NCBI GenBank assembly: GCA_002316215.1
Contig: DCDB01000129.1
Span: 1-12,591 of the forward strand
Direction of reading: 5' to 3'
DNA length: 12,591 bases
DNA from: Lachnospiraceae bacterium UBA1066
GTDB lineage: Bacteria; Bacillota; Clostridia; Lachnospirales; Lachnospiraceae
Positions 1-7,077 of this stretch are shown here, in pieces. Position 1 is the first letter of the stretch, and every line of letters begins with the position of its first letter. The translations under genes and the position numbers were made by a program. Under the pieces are notes generated by a model, which worked only from the letters and a program-made list of their open reading frames with translations, was not told where the DNA came from and searched no databases.

Positions 1-48
1 TCATGCAGCTCTTTCTGCATTTCGCTTTTATGCATTATTCATGCAGCT
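1..48. repeat. Short direct repeat TCATGCAGCT (two copies)
   Basis: TCATGCAGCT occurs at 1-10 and again at 39-48, just downstream of the stop codon of the minus-strand surface-protein gene. TGCAT and ATGCA words between the copies allow small hairpins (for example a 5-bp stem with loop GAATA on the minus strand), but no T-run follows, so a rho-independent terminator is not supported. The window edge cuts the region, so further copies could lie outside it. Confidence 0.4.
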
Positions 49-50
49 GC

Positions 51-1679
51 TTATTCTTTCTTCTTTCCGTTTCCGCCATTGCCGCGTTTGCTTCTGACAG
101 AATAAACTATCATCGAAACGACAGCGAGGAGAGCAACGATACCGATAATGATGAAAAGAACGGGATTCGATGTATCTCCTGTCTGCGGATTGGAAGTCTT
201 TCTAGTAGAAGAACTGTTCGTGCCGGAGGTGCTGCTCTTTCCGCTTGAGCTGCTCTTACTTGAAGAAGATGAACTGCTCTTGCCTGAAGAACTGCTGGAT
301 TTTGAAGAACCGGAAGAGCTTTGGCTCTTGCCCGACGAGCTTGAAGAAGACGCTGTGCCGGTCGTCGAAGCCGAAATTCCCGAATCCGTATTTCCGACAA
401 TTTGAGTGGTCCCGGCATTAGCATATGCCGTTGAACCGACGACTTCCGTCGTCACTGCATTTTCAGCTGCTGTACCGGCTTCTTGAACTGCTGTGGTTCC
501 CGCATCCGCTGTTCCGGATGCTTTTTCCGTACTTTCAAGATCGCTTTCCGCCACTTCAACTGTAACAGTATGTTCGGCGCTCGTCCCGATAACAGCGTTT
601 GCCTCGATGGTTACAGTCGTATCTGTTGTGCCCGTAGAATCCGATACACTTTCGGCCGGGGAAGAAAACAGGCTTGCAAAAATCCTGTTGGCCGTAAAAA
701 TTGGCGTGCTTTCCTGATTTGAAGTTTCGGATGCCTGTTCTGCCTGCTGCGAGACTGTCGCGTCAGCAGCTGTCCCCTGCGTACTGGCCTCTTCCGCAGC
801 TGCGGCATTCGTGTTCGACGATACCGTTGAAGAATCTTCTGCCTTCGGTGCTTCTGCAGCCGTGCTTTCCGAAGACTGTGTCGCTGCAGGAATTTTTGCA
901 GACTCAGCTGCTGCCGGTACGGATGCCGTCTTGTCAGATTCCGTCGCTGCCGGAGCGGAGGTCGTCTTAGTGGACTCTGTCGCCGCAGGTGCGGACGTCG
1001 TCCTGGAGGACTCTGTCGCTGCAGGGGCGGACGTCTTCCCGGAGGACTCTGTCACTGCCGGGTCGGACGTCGTCCCGGAAGACTCTGTAGCTGCCGGGGC
1101 GGATGTCGACTTGGAGGACTCTGTCACTGTGGGTGCGGACACCGTCTTAGCAGACTCTTCCGCTGCAGGGGCAGATGTCGTCTTAGCCGACTCTTCCGCT
1201 TTTGGCGCCGCCTGGGCCGTCGGCGCGGTCGTCGGCTTCGCAGATTCTTCCGCTTTTGACTCAGTCGCTGCCGTCGCTTGCTCTGTCGCTTTTGGCGCCG
1301 CCGCTGCCGTCGGTACTGCCGTCGCCGTCGCAGGTTCTGTCACTGCCGCAGATGAATCCGTCGCTGCAGATGCGCTGCCTGTCGTACTTCCGCTCACCGT
1401 GCTGTTTGACTTTGCGCCTGTAGTTCCGCTTACCGTAGTTCCGCTTACCGTACTTCCGCTTACTGTACTGCCGCTTACCGTACTGCCGCTTACTGTAGTT
1501 CCGCTCACCGTACTCCCACTCACCGCAGGCGTCACCGTCACGGTTACGGTCGGTTTTTTAACCGTTTTTTTCCTGGTAGCTGCAAGTGTATTCGATGGTG
1601 CTATAACCCCTATATTAACAATCAGAAGTATTGCTACTGCCAGCATAATCCCCATTCTGCTGATGAAACCTTTCTTCAT
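51..1679 (-). CDS. Repeat-rich sortase-anchored surface protein (NPQTG signal)
   Basis: This is a secreted protein of 542 residues, probably fixed covalently to the cell wall. Residues 1-34 form a signal peptide: basic start, hydrophobic core at about 11-27, and a likely cleavage after the Ala-Ala near 34. Seven tandem VSG[ST]T units follow at 53-87, then a Thr/Ser/Ala/Pro-rich region with eight 12-residue units at 165-260. A less repetitive stretch at about 320-435 could be a small folded part. A Ser-rich linker (about 442-492) leads to the sorting signal: NPQTG at 497-501, a hydrophobic segment at about 506-528 and a basic tail. NPQTG resembles class B or related sortase signals more than LPXTG; no sortase gene lies in the window. 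The start is supported by AGAAGGTGG six bases upstream. Composition suggests a stalk or adhesin, possibly O-glycosylated, but no binding domain is recognisable, so the role is inferred. Confidence 0.88.
   Translation of the reverse strand: MKKGFISRMGIMLAVAILLIVNIGVIAPSNTLAATRKKTVKKPTVTVTVTPAVSGSTVSGTTVSGSTVSGSTVSGSTVSGTTVSGTTGAKSNSTVSGSTTGSASAATDSSAAVTEPATATAVPTAAAAPKATEQATAATESKAEESAKPTTAPTAQAAPKAEESAKTTSAPAAEESAKTVSAPTVTESSKSTSAPAATESSGTTSDPAVTESSGKTSAPAATESSRTTSAPAATESTKTTSAPAATESDKTASVPAAAESAKIPAATQSSESTAAEAPKAEDSSTVSSNTNAAAAEEASTQGTAADATVSQQAEQASETSNQESTPIFTANRIFASLFSSPAESVSDSTGTTDTTVTIEANAVIGTSAEHTVTVEVAESDLESTEKASGTADAGTTAVQEAGTAAENAVTTEVVGSTAYANAGTTQIVGNTDSGISASTTGTASSSSSSGKSQSSSGSSKSSSSSGKSSSSSSSKSSSSGKSSTSGTNSSSTRKTSNPQTGDTSNPVLFIIIGIVALLAVVSMIVYSVRSKRGNGGNGKKKE
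900..1187 (-). repeat. Eight tandem 36-bp repeats inside the surface-protein gene
   Basis: These bases encode residues 165-260 as eight consecutive 12-residue units of the form [x][KGR][TSK]TSAPA[AV]TES, with drift such as SDPAVTES and SVPAAAES. Each unit is 36 bp, so the array stays in frame when units are gained or lost. Wall-anchored proteins often use such arrays as extended stalks of variable length. Array length may differ between strains and may be collapsed in short-read assemblies. Confidence 0.85.
1419..1523 (-). repeat. Seven tandem 15-bp repeats (VSG[ST]T) inside the surface-protein gene
   Basis: Residues 53-87 are seven uninterrupted pentapeptides, VSGST or VSGTT; an eighth separate VSGST lies at 95-99. 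The DNA copies differ mostly at third codon positions, so the protein repeat appears to be under selection or gene conversion rather than freshly duplicated. The unit sits directly after the mature N-terminus. Confidence 0.85.
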
Positions 1680-1685
1680 ACATTA

Positions 1686-1721
1686 CCACCTTCTGTTGTT
1701 AGTCACCTTTCCCTTAAGGTG
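1686..1721 (-). promoter_or_regulatory. Leader with a CACCTT hairpin and a competing ribosome binding site
   Basis: Read on the minus strand, the leader holds CACCTT (1721-1716), AAGGTG (1709-1704) and a second AAGGTG inside the Shine-Dalgarno sequence (1692-1687). CACCTT can pair with the first AAGGTG to form a 6-bp stem with a 6-base loop, or with the ribosome binding site itself. The two pairings exclude each other, so the leader could modulate translation. This is inference from complementarity; the short stem may be chance. Confidence 0.3.
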
Positions 1722-1728
1722 CGAACAA

Positions 1729-1737
1729 ATTGTAACA
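1729..1737 (-). promoter_or_regulatory. Candidate extended -10 promoter of the surface-protein gene
   Basis: The minus strand reads TGTTACAAT, an extended -10 (TGn plus TACAAT). No good -35 stands at 17 bases. A perfect TTGACA lies at 1764-1759, but 24 bases from TACAAT, or 19 bases from the alternative TATGTT. The predicted transcript start near 1722 gives a leader of about 40 bases. Confidence 0.35.
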
Positions 1738-1848
1738 TATCTGTAATCGAAATGAAACTGTCAAAGTGCTGTTTTTTCATAGATATTCAACTTTCGAGTA
1801 ATAATTTATTTTCACCAGCCTCCGGACTGCCCGCATCTTTCTCACTCC

Positions 1849-1877
1849 TTGCATTTTCACTATGATTCATGTATATT
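1849..1877 (+). promoter_or_regulatory. Candidate promoter of the CNNM-family gene
   Basis: TTGCAT at 1849-1854, a 17-base spacer, then TATATT at 1872-1877. The -10 is good and the -35 weak. A transcript would start near 1884, downstream of the ATG at 1869, which agrees with translation starting at the TTG at 1902 instead. Confidence 0.35.
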
Positions 1878-1889
1878 TTTATCAGAAAG

Positions 1890-1904
1890 AAGGGAATTGC
1901 ATTG
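1890..1904 (+). promoter_or_regulatory. Ribosome binding site and TTG start of the CNNM-family gene
   Basis: AAGGGA (1890-1895) stands six bases before TTG (1902-1904). The in-frame ATG at 1869 has no Shine-Dalgarno sequence and would add 11 mostly basic and aromatic residues before the conserved membrane domain. TTG is therefore the preferred start. Confidence 0.65.
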
Positions 1905-3170
1905 GGAACCAGCGATTTTTTGCAAATCATCATATTATTTACATTAATTGCCCTTTCTGCTTTCTTTTCGTCTGCAGAGACGGCTCTTACAACGGTGAAC
2001 TCTATCCGGATAAAAACACTCGCGGACAGCGGAGACAGGCGTGCGCAGACTGTGCTTAAGATAACGCGCGACCGGGCCAGGATGCTGAGCACGATCCTGA
2101 TCGGCAATAACATCGTCAACATTTCCGCAACGGCACTTACCACAGTCGTCGCCATCAATCTTTTCGGTAATGCCTATGTCGGTGCAGCAACAGCCGTCCT
2201 CACCCTGCTCATTCTCATTTTCGGCGAGATCACTCCGAAGAATATGGCCGCAGTAAATGCGGAGAAAATATCGCTCGAAGACGCCGGCATTATCCGCGCC
2301 CTGATGATTATCTTCCGGCCCGTCATTTTCATCATCGACAAAATATCCCGCGGCATTTTAATCCTTCGCGGCGTGAATCCCGATGCCCGTCCGTCAATGA
2401 CAGAAAATGAACTCCGCACCCTTGTTGACGTTTCCCAGCAGGAAGGCGTCATTGAAAAAGACGAAAGTGAAATGATTAACAACGTCGTGGATTTCGGGGA
2501 TACGATTGCAGAAGAAATCATGATTCCCCGCATCGATGTCACCGCCGTTCCGGATGATATCTCTTACGACGGCCTGATTGATGTCTTCCGCGAACATCGT
2601 TTCACCCGGCTTCCCGTGTACCGGAATAAAGTCGACAATGTCGTCGGCATCATCAACATGAAAGACCTCCTCGTATCCGAAAGAACTTCATTTTCAATGG
2701 AAAATGTAATGAAAGAGCCGTACTTCACGTACGAGAAGAAAGGGATTTCCGATCTGCTCGACGAAATGCGCCTGAATTCTCTTTCCATTGTCGTCGTGTT
2801 AAATGAATACGGAGCCGCTTCCGGCATTATAACAATGGAAGACATCCTGGAGGAAATCGTCGGTGATATCCACGACGAATATAAAAGCCGGGACGCTGAA
2901 GAAATCACGGAAATCGCCGCCGGAAAGGAATACTCATGCTTAGGATCCGTCAGCCTCGATGACCTGAATGACCGGACCGGGCTGAATCTTAACTCCGAAG
3001 AATATGACTCCATCGGAGGATACGTCATCGAGCATTCCGAAGACGAGCTCCCGAAAGTCGGCGAATACGTTGTCACGGAAGAAGGGGCAAAACTGATTGT
3101 CGAAGCCGTCCGCAGGAACAGGATTATGCGGGTGCATGTGTATCTTCCGCCTGCACCTGAGGAAGAATGA
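1902..3170 (+). CDS. CNNM/CorC (HlyC)-family membrane protein with CBS pair
   Basis: This is an integral membrane protein of 422 residues from the TTG start at 1902 (433 from the ATG at 1869). An N-terminal CNNM/DUF21 membrane domain (about 5-155) carries the family signatures SAFFSSAETAL (19-29), LIGNNIVNI (66-74) and FGEITPK (107-113). Two CBS domains follow at about 207-262 and 270-326; the second contains LNEYGAASGIITMEDILEEIVGD-like family sequence. A CorC_HlyC domain fills about 335-418. Members of this family are implicated in Mg2+ or other divalent cation efflux and tolerance, with the CBS pair binding nucleotide; the old name hemolysin is misleading. All domains are present and the length is normal. 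The gene diverges from the surface-protein gene across 222 bases and appears to be transcribed alone. Substrate cannot be read from sequence. Confidence 0.92.
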   Translation: MGTSDFLQIIILFTLIALSAFFSSAETALTTVNSIRIKTLADSGDRRAQTVLKITRDRARMLSTILIGNNIVNISATALTTVVAINLFGNAYVGAATAVLTLLILIFGEITPKNMAAVNAEKISLEDAGIIRALMIIFRPVIFIIDKISRGILILRGVNPDARPSMTENELRTLVDVSQQEGVIEKDESEMINNVVDFGDTIAEEIMIPRIDVTAVPDDISYDGLIDVFREHRFTRLPVYRNKVDNVVGIINMKDLLVSERTSFSMENVMKEPYFTYEKKGISDLLDEMRLNSLSIVVVLNEYGAASGIITMEDILEEIVGDIHDEYKSRDAEEITEIAAGKEYSCLGSVSLDDLNDRTGLNLNSEEYDSIGGYVIEHSEDELPKVGEYVVTEEGAKLIVEAVRRNRIMRVHVYLPPAPEEE

Positions 3171-3189
3171 GTAAATCTTTTTACATATA

Positions 3190-3287
3190 GCAGGAAACGT
3201 CCGAAAGGATTTCGATGCCATATTTTCTTCAGCGCTGCGCGCATAAATATATTCAGAAAATATCGGCATCGAAATCCCTTCTCCTGC
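3190..3287. repeat. 98-bp imperfect inverted repeat (long hairpin)
   Basis: The left arm (3190-3227) and right arm (3256-3287) are complementary over most of their length. GGATTTCGATGCC pairs perfectly for 13 bp, followed by a single-base bulge and 8 bp of ATATTTTC; GCAGGA/TCCTGC closes the outer end after an unpaired stretch. The 28-base loop is rich in GCGC. It lies between the convergent ends of the CNNM gene and the DUF218 gene. There is no T-run after either arm, so it is not a classic intrinsic terminator, though it could end transcripts or protect 3' ends. A non-coding mobile palindrome (MITE- or REP-like) is the other possibility; no second copy is seen in this window. Confidence 0.75.
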
Positions 3288-3366
3288 ACTGCCAGCTTGC
3301 CAACGCATTATCTTCCAGTCTTTATATCTTCCAGGGACGGAGTGATAACACATTTTAACGGAAGCC

Positions 3367-3975
3367 TTACACAAGCCCCTTAAGAATTTCCGCGAACTGC
3401 CCGCCGCAGCGTTCAACCTCTCCTGTCACCGCCTCAATACCGGCTTCTGACAGCATCCAGTTGTCGCGCGTAATGCCCGAAGCCGGGACCGCATGCACAA
3501 GGATCTCGCTGTCCGGGTAAAGGAGCCCGTAATACATCCTGCAGCGCCGGGCATGCACCGCGTTGACGCAGAGTATTCCTCTTTTTACGCAAATTCCGGC
3601 TGCATCCGTCACTTTTCGGGAATTAATGGCATTTTCATACGTAAAACGGGCCTCATCTTCCCGCAGAACCGCAGACCCGGGAACACCGTTCTTCATCAGG
3701 ACATCCAAAAGGAATTCCCACTCCGTGCGGTACGGGCCCGTATACTTTTCCCTTTTTGCTGCAGGGCCCATAAAATGCCTGCTGCCGATCGCCCATCTTC
3801 CGGACGGAAGAATGAAGGGCGAAAGACCGCGGGCGTAAAGCCCGGCAGCCGCTTCCGCCATCTGAGGGAAACCGTTTCCCGGAACAAAGATGACATCCGA
3901 CGGCTTAACTTCATCATCGATAAAAATAAAATCCGTCAGGCATTCTGCAAATTTGCGATACTTTTGCAAATCCAT
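3367..3975 (-). CDS. DUF218 / YdcF-like (ElyC/SanA superfamily) protein
   Basis: This is a protein of 202 residues with the DUF218 fold. Visible landmarks are the first strand and loop DVIFVPGNG (27-35), a helix with a conserved-looking repeat of Ala (39-47), LPSGR (56-60), the acidic E107-D108-E109 followed by TYENAINS (112-119), and VNAVHARR (137-144), the usual positions of the family's strands and polar residues. No signal peptide or membrane segment is visible, so it is like cytoplasmic YdcF rather than membrane-bound ElyC or SanA. YdcF has been reported to bind S-adenosylmethionine; the physiological role is unknown. The start has AGGAG about eight bases upstream (minus strand). The gene is divergent from the lipid kinase with 50 bases between start codons, and its start codon lies inside that gene's promoter. 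Confidence 0.8.
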   Translation of the reverse strand: MDLQKYRKFAECLTDFIFIDDEVKPSDVIFVPGNGFPQMAEAAAGLYARGLSPFILPSGRWAIGSRHFMGPAAKREKYTGPYRTEWEFLLDVLMKNGVPGSAVLREDEARFTYENAINSRKVTDAAGICVKRGILCVNAVHARRCRMYYGLLYPDSEILVHAVPASGITRDNWMLSEAGIEAVTGEVERCGGQFAEILKGLV

Positions 3976-4003
3976 TGAAAATACTCTCCTAAACTGCTAA
4001 AAT
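3975..4003 (+). promoter_or_regulatory. Promoter of the lipid kinase gene, overlapping the DUF218 start codon
   Basis: TTGAAA at 3975-3980, a 17-base spacer, then TAAAAT at 3998-4003 preceded by TG at 3995-3996 (extended -10). The -35 shares its first base with the start codon of the opposite gene (3973-3975), and the spacer covers that gene's ribosome binding site. The predicted transcript starts near 4010 with a leader of about 16 bases. Confidence 0.6.
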
Positions 4004-4025
4004 CTTCTCAAAAGAGAGGTGCGCC

Positions 4026-4943
4026 ATGTACTATTTCATATTAAATCCAAGTTCACATTCTCAGGGCAAAAGCGATATCTGGAACACTGTCGCAAAGATT
4101 CTGCATCAGCGTGAAATTCAATATAAAGTATTTGCAACACGCTATCCGGGCCACGCACGCGAACTGGCGAATACAATTTCTTCACGCGATCCCGAGGCTA
4201 AAATCGTCGGAATCGGCGGTGACGGAACTGTCCACGATATTATCTGCGGACTTGAAAATCTGTCCGCCGTGACCTTCGGGCTCATTCCGTCAGGCTCCGG
4301 CAATGACTTTGCGCATGGCATGCATATCCCATCGGATACTGAAAAAGCCCTTTCCGCCATTCTCGACCAGGAAAAAATCATCAAAATGGATGTCGGCCGC
4401 ATGGAAAGCGGTGACAGTGTCCTGCGCTTCGGCGTAAGCTGCGGCATCGGTTTCGACGCCTCCATCTGCCACGAAGCCCTGGCATCGCCGATTAAAGACG
4501 CTTTAAACGGCGTCGGCCTGGGGCAGCTGACTTACTCTTCCATTGCGGTAAAGCAGCTTTTCCTGTATGAGCCCGGCTCTATTTCCCTGGAAATGGACGG
4601 CGGAAGAAAACTGTCTTATCCGCGTGCTTTCTTCGCGGCTGTCATGAACCAGAAATATGAAGGCGGCGGACTCATGCTGACTCCGGATGCAAAGCCAAAT
4701 GACCGCACACTCGATGTTCTTGTCTGCGGCGATATGCGGCGGAGCGAAATCATGGCGATGCTGCCCGCAACCTACGCGGGCAAGCATACTTTCCTGAAGG
4801 GCGTCCACATCTTAAAATGTGAAAAAGTTAAAATCACAGCGGATCGTCTGCGTCCTACGCATCTCGACGGCGAGTCCGGCGGCGTCCGCAGGGAAATCAC
4901 CGTAAGTCTCGAGCCCGAACAGCTGCGGGTCATCACCGGCTGA
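4026..4943 (+). CDS. Diacylglycerol kinase / YegS-family lipid kinase
   Basis: This 305-residue protein belongs to the bacterial diacylglycerol/lipid kinase family (DgkB, YegS, BmrU, with the DAGK catalytic fold). Visible motifs are the N-terminal NPSS (7-10), nucleotide-binding GGDGT (64-68), IPSGSGNDFA (87-96), GGGLMLTPDAKPNDRTLDV (213-231), and HLDGE (279-283) near the end, all in their usual order. It would phosphorylate a lipid alcohol such as diacylglycerol at the inner membrane face with ATP. In Gram-positives this recycles diacylglycerol released during lipoteichoic acid or related polymer synthesis. Substrate cannot be fixed from sequence. Length is typical and the motifs are intact. 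The start has GAGAGG six bases upstream. The gene converges on the glycosyltransferase with 12 bases between stop codons. Confidence 0.9.
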   Translation: MYYFILNPSSHSQGKSDIWNTVAKILHQREIQYKVFATRYPGHARELANTISSRDPEAKIVGIGGDGTVHDIICGLENLSAVTFGLIPSGSGNDFAHGMHIPSDTEKALSAILDQEKIIKMDVGRMESGDSVLRFGVSCGIGFDASICHEALASPIKDALNGVGLGQLTYSSIAVKQLFLYEPGSISLEMDGGRKLSYPRAFFAAVMNQKYEGGGLMLTPDAKPNDRTLDVLVCGDMRRSEIMAMLPATYAGKHTFLKGVHILKCEKVKITADRLRPTHLDGESGGVRREITVSLEPEQLRVITG

Positions 4944-4952
4944 AGAAGCCGG
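4936..4952. terminator. Weak candidate hairpin between convergent genes
   Basis: CCGGCT (4936-4941), loop GAAGA, AGCCGG (4947-4952) form a perfect 6-bp GC-rich stem that begins inside the last codons of the lipid kinase gene. Only an AT-rich stretch (acttaattaaa) follows, with no run of T, so termination is plausible but weak. It could serve both convergent genes. Confidence 0.35.
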
Positions 4953-4955
4953 GAC

Positions 4956-5975
4956 TTAATTAAATCCGTAGAATTTCTGTACGAGCTCATAGCCCTTGAC
5001 AGACAACTTTCTTCCGCCGGCACCCGGGACATTGACCATGCGCCCCAGGAAGCTGTAGCGTATGCGGAGATATAGACGAAGATCTTTTTTCTTCAGGTAT
5101 TCCCAAAGTTCTTTCTTGTCAAGCAGAGCCTCTTCGGTACCCTTCCGAAGAAGCAGGATTGTCGAAATCATCATCATAATGCTCATGTAATGAACAAGAT
5201 AATCCATATGGTTCTTTTTTTTCACGAGATCCGGACGGTACTCGTCAATCATCATCTTCGTTACCCGGAGCTGCTGGTCCATACGCGTCAGCATAACCGC
5301 CTCATTGACGCTCTGATCTTCGCGGCCGATAAAATACCGGTAAAGCGGCATATTGAGGTAGTACATAGTCTTCACATAGATCATCGGCTGGAAAGCGACC
5401 AGATTGTCCACATAAAAGGTATGTTCCGGCAGCTGCAGCTTACAGTCGCGCAGAAGCTGTGTCCTGTAAATGAGGCTGTGCATCAGGACATAGCGGTGAC
5501 TGTTCAGCGGTTTAATAATGTCATCCCAGTTGAAAATCCGGTCTTCCGGAAAAGAGCCCACATAACGCATACCTCTCTTTTTCTTCGCGCCGACTTTTTC
5601 ATAAATGTAATTCGCAATCAGAGCATCCAGCGTTTCCGGGCCTGCAAGCGCATTCTTCAGTACCTTTAAAGCTGTCATATAAGAATCGTAATCAAGCCAG
5701 TCATCACTGTCGCAGACCTTGAAATATATTCCCTCTGCGCTTGCAATTCCCGTATTCACGGCTCCGCCGTGTCCTTTATTTTCCTGATGGATGGCGCGGA
5801 CAATTGTCGGAAACCTTCTCTCATAATCCCTGGCGATCTCAAGCGTTTTGTCTTTTGACCCGTCGTCGATGACAAGAACCTCTACGTCATCGCCGCCGAC
5901 AACTGCATGATCAATTGCCTTCTTCATATATGCTTCAGAATTATAGCAAGGTATTGCCACTGTCAGAATCTTCAT
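4956..5975 (-). CDS. Glycosyltransferase family 2
   Basis: This 339-residue cytoplasmic glycosyltransferase has a GT-A fold. The N-terminus is typical: TVAIPCYNSEAYMKKAID (5-22), LVIDDGSKDKT (34-44) with the nucleotide-binding Asp pair, NKGHGGAVNTGI (66-77), and the metal-binding CDSDDWLD (88-95). A second region holds FYVDN and YRYFIGREDQSVN motifs common in capsule and teichoic-acid-type transferases. No strong membrane anchor is evident, although a hydrophobic patch with many Met and Ile is present at about 265-275. The donor sugar and acceptor are not readable. The start has GGAG five to six bases upstream. It overlaps the end of mutY by 35 bases in another frame, so translation is probably coupled. 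No other polysaccharide genes flank it, so it is not part of a visible capsule cluster. Confidence 0.9.
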   Translation of the reverse strand: MKILTVAIPCYNSEAYMKKAIDHAVVGGDDVEVLVIDDGSKDKTLEIARDYERRFPTIVRAIHQENKGHGGAVNTGIASAEGIYFKVCDSDDWLDYDSYMTALKVLKNALAGPETLDALIANYIYEKVGAKKKRGMRYVGSFPEDRIFNWDDIIKPLNSHRYVLMHSLIYRTQLLRDCKLQLPEHTFYVDNLVAFQPMIYVKTMYYLNMPLYRYFIGREDQSVNEAVMLTRMDQQLRVTKMMIDEYRPDLVKKKNHMDYLVHYMSIMMMISTILLLRKGTEEALLDKKELWEYLKKKDLRLYLRIRYSFLGRMVNVPGAGGRKLSVKGYELVQKFYGFN

Positions 5976-7068
5976 TTTCTCTCCTTCTCGGTTTTTTCCC
6001 GATCCTGATGCGAAGCAGCCGTGCGTAAGCCCTGAAGGCTGACGGCACAGGATACTTATTTTCTATTTCTTCCGGATCCGCAAAAATCAATTCTTCTTTC
6101 TGAATCTCACGCACTTCCGTATTTCTTTGTGAAATGCGGATTTCATACCCGGTCATCTGCCATTCAATATGCGAAAAAAGATGCTTTGCCTCCGGCAGAG
6201 GCGTAATCTTAAGCGGTTCGCAGCCATGCTCCCGTACAAAGTTAAGAGCCTCTTTCTCCGTCAGGACGCCTTCTTTATTCGGAAATTCATACATACCCGA
6301 AAGCAGACCTTCCTCCGGTCTTTTCCGAAGCGCCGTAAGCTCACCGTCACGCACGAGAAGCACCGTCTTTTGTTCCTTCTTTCGGTCCGCCTTTTTAGAG
6401 CGCACCGGAAGTTCCCGCACCGTTCCCTCTGAAAATGCTATACACCCGTCTTTCAGCGGACATCCGTCACAAAGCGGCATTGCATTTGCCAGACAGACAG
6501 ATGATCCAAAATCCATAAACGCCTGGTTGAGGTTTCCCCAGTTTTCTCCGTCCGGAAGGTCCAGCCCTGATAAACGCCACCGGATCTTATTTCTCGTCGC
6601 CTCTTTCATAATGTCTTCCCGCAGCCCCGTAAGGCGCGTATAGACACGCAGGACATTTCCGTCTACGGCCGGCTCGGCTCTTCCGAAAGCAATGGACGCG
6701 ATAGCACCGGCCGTATAATCGCCAATTCCAGGAAGCATCCGAAGCTCGTCCGCGCGATCCGGAAAACGGCCGCCGTATTTTTCCATTATCAGAATGGCCG
6801 CTTTCTTCATATTCTTTACGCGGCTGTAATATCCGAGGCCTTCCCAGAGCTTAAGAAGTTCATTTTCCGGACATACTGCCAAATCGCAAAGGTACGGCAG
6901 GGCCGTAAGAAAACGATTATAGTAGGACTTCACCGCTTCAACCTGGGTCTGCTGAAGCATAATTTCGGATACCCAGATCCGGTATGGATTTTTCGTCCTG
7001 CGCCACGGCAGATCACGTGCATTTGTATTATACCACAGCATAAGGGGCTTTACAAAACCAGAACACAT
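5941..7068 (-). CDS. mutY: A/G-specific adenine DNA glycosylase MutY
   Basis: MutY removes adenine mispaired with 8-oxoguanine, preventing G:C to T:A mutations. The 375-residue protein has the full architecture. The helical catalytic core carries WVSEIMLQQTQV (32-43) with catalytic Glu35, the helix-hairpin-helix LPGIGDYTAGA (112-122) and the catalytic Asp136 in VDGNV. The iron-sulfur loop has C192, C200, C203 and C209. A C-terminal NUDIX-like domain (about 232-350) carries the FSH loop (298-300) that senses 8-oxoguanine. The first cysteine spacing is seven residues, not the six of the E. coli enzyme. GGAG seven bases upstream supports the start. It is followed by the glycosyltransferase (35-base overlap) and divides divergently from the HAD gene with 30 bases between start codons. 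No convincing promoter of its own was found in that gap. Confidence 0.96.
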   Translation of the reverse strand: MCSGFVKPLMLWYNTNARDLPWRRTKNPYRIWVSEIMLQQTQVEAVKSYYNRFLTALPYLCDLAVCPENELLKLWEGLGYYSRVKNMKKAAILIMEKYGGRFPDRADELRMLPGIGDYTAGAIASIAFGRAEPAVDGNVLRVYTRLTGLREDIMKEATRNKIRWRLSGLDLPDGENWGNLNQAFMDFGSSVCLANAMPLCDGCPLKDGCIAFSEGTVRELPVRSKKADRKKEQKTVLLVRDGELTALRKRPEEGLLSGMYEFPNKEGVLTEKEALNFVREHGCEPLKITPLPEAKHLFSHIEWQMTGYEIRISQRNTEVREIQKEELIFADPEEIENKYPVPSAFRAYARLLRIRIGKKPRRRENEDSDSGNTLL

Positions 7069-7077
7069 TGTTATACT
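7049..7077 (+). promoter_or_regulatory. Promoter of the HAD gene, overlapping the mutY start
   Basis: TTTACA at 7049-7054, exactly 17 bases, then TATACT at 7072-7077; each hexamer has one mismatch to consensus. The spacer contains the mutY start codon (7066-7068, minus strand) and the -10 overlaps the mutY ribosome binding site. The transcript would start near 7084, leaving a leader of about 15 bases before the GTGAGG site (7087-7092) and ATG at 7099. Confidence 0.6.

Noticed and set aside
811..1746. 311-codon open frame on the plus strand, antisense to the surface-protein gene
   Set aside because: Its Val-Ala-Ala-Gly-Ala-Asp pattern is the mirror of the 36-bp and 15-bp repeats; open frames on both strands are expected over such repeats. 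No ribosome binding site or known domain.
1869..1901. ATG at 1869 as the start of the CNNM-family protein
   Set aside because: No ribosome binding site and it lies upstream of the likely transcript start; TTG at 1902 has AAGGGA six bases ahead.
2564..3416. Two minus-strand open frames (2564-3289 and 2940-3416)
   Set aside because: They overlap the conserved CBS and CorC parts of the plus-strand gene or run through the long hairpin; no domain similarity or start signal seen.
3493..3978. 161-codon plus-strand open frame over the DUF218 gene
   Set aside because: Low-complexity basic translation antisense to a protein with family motifs and a good start.
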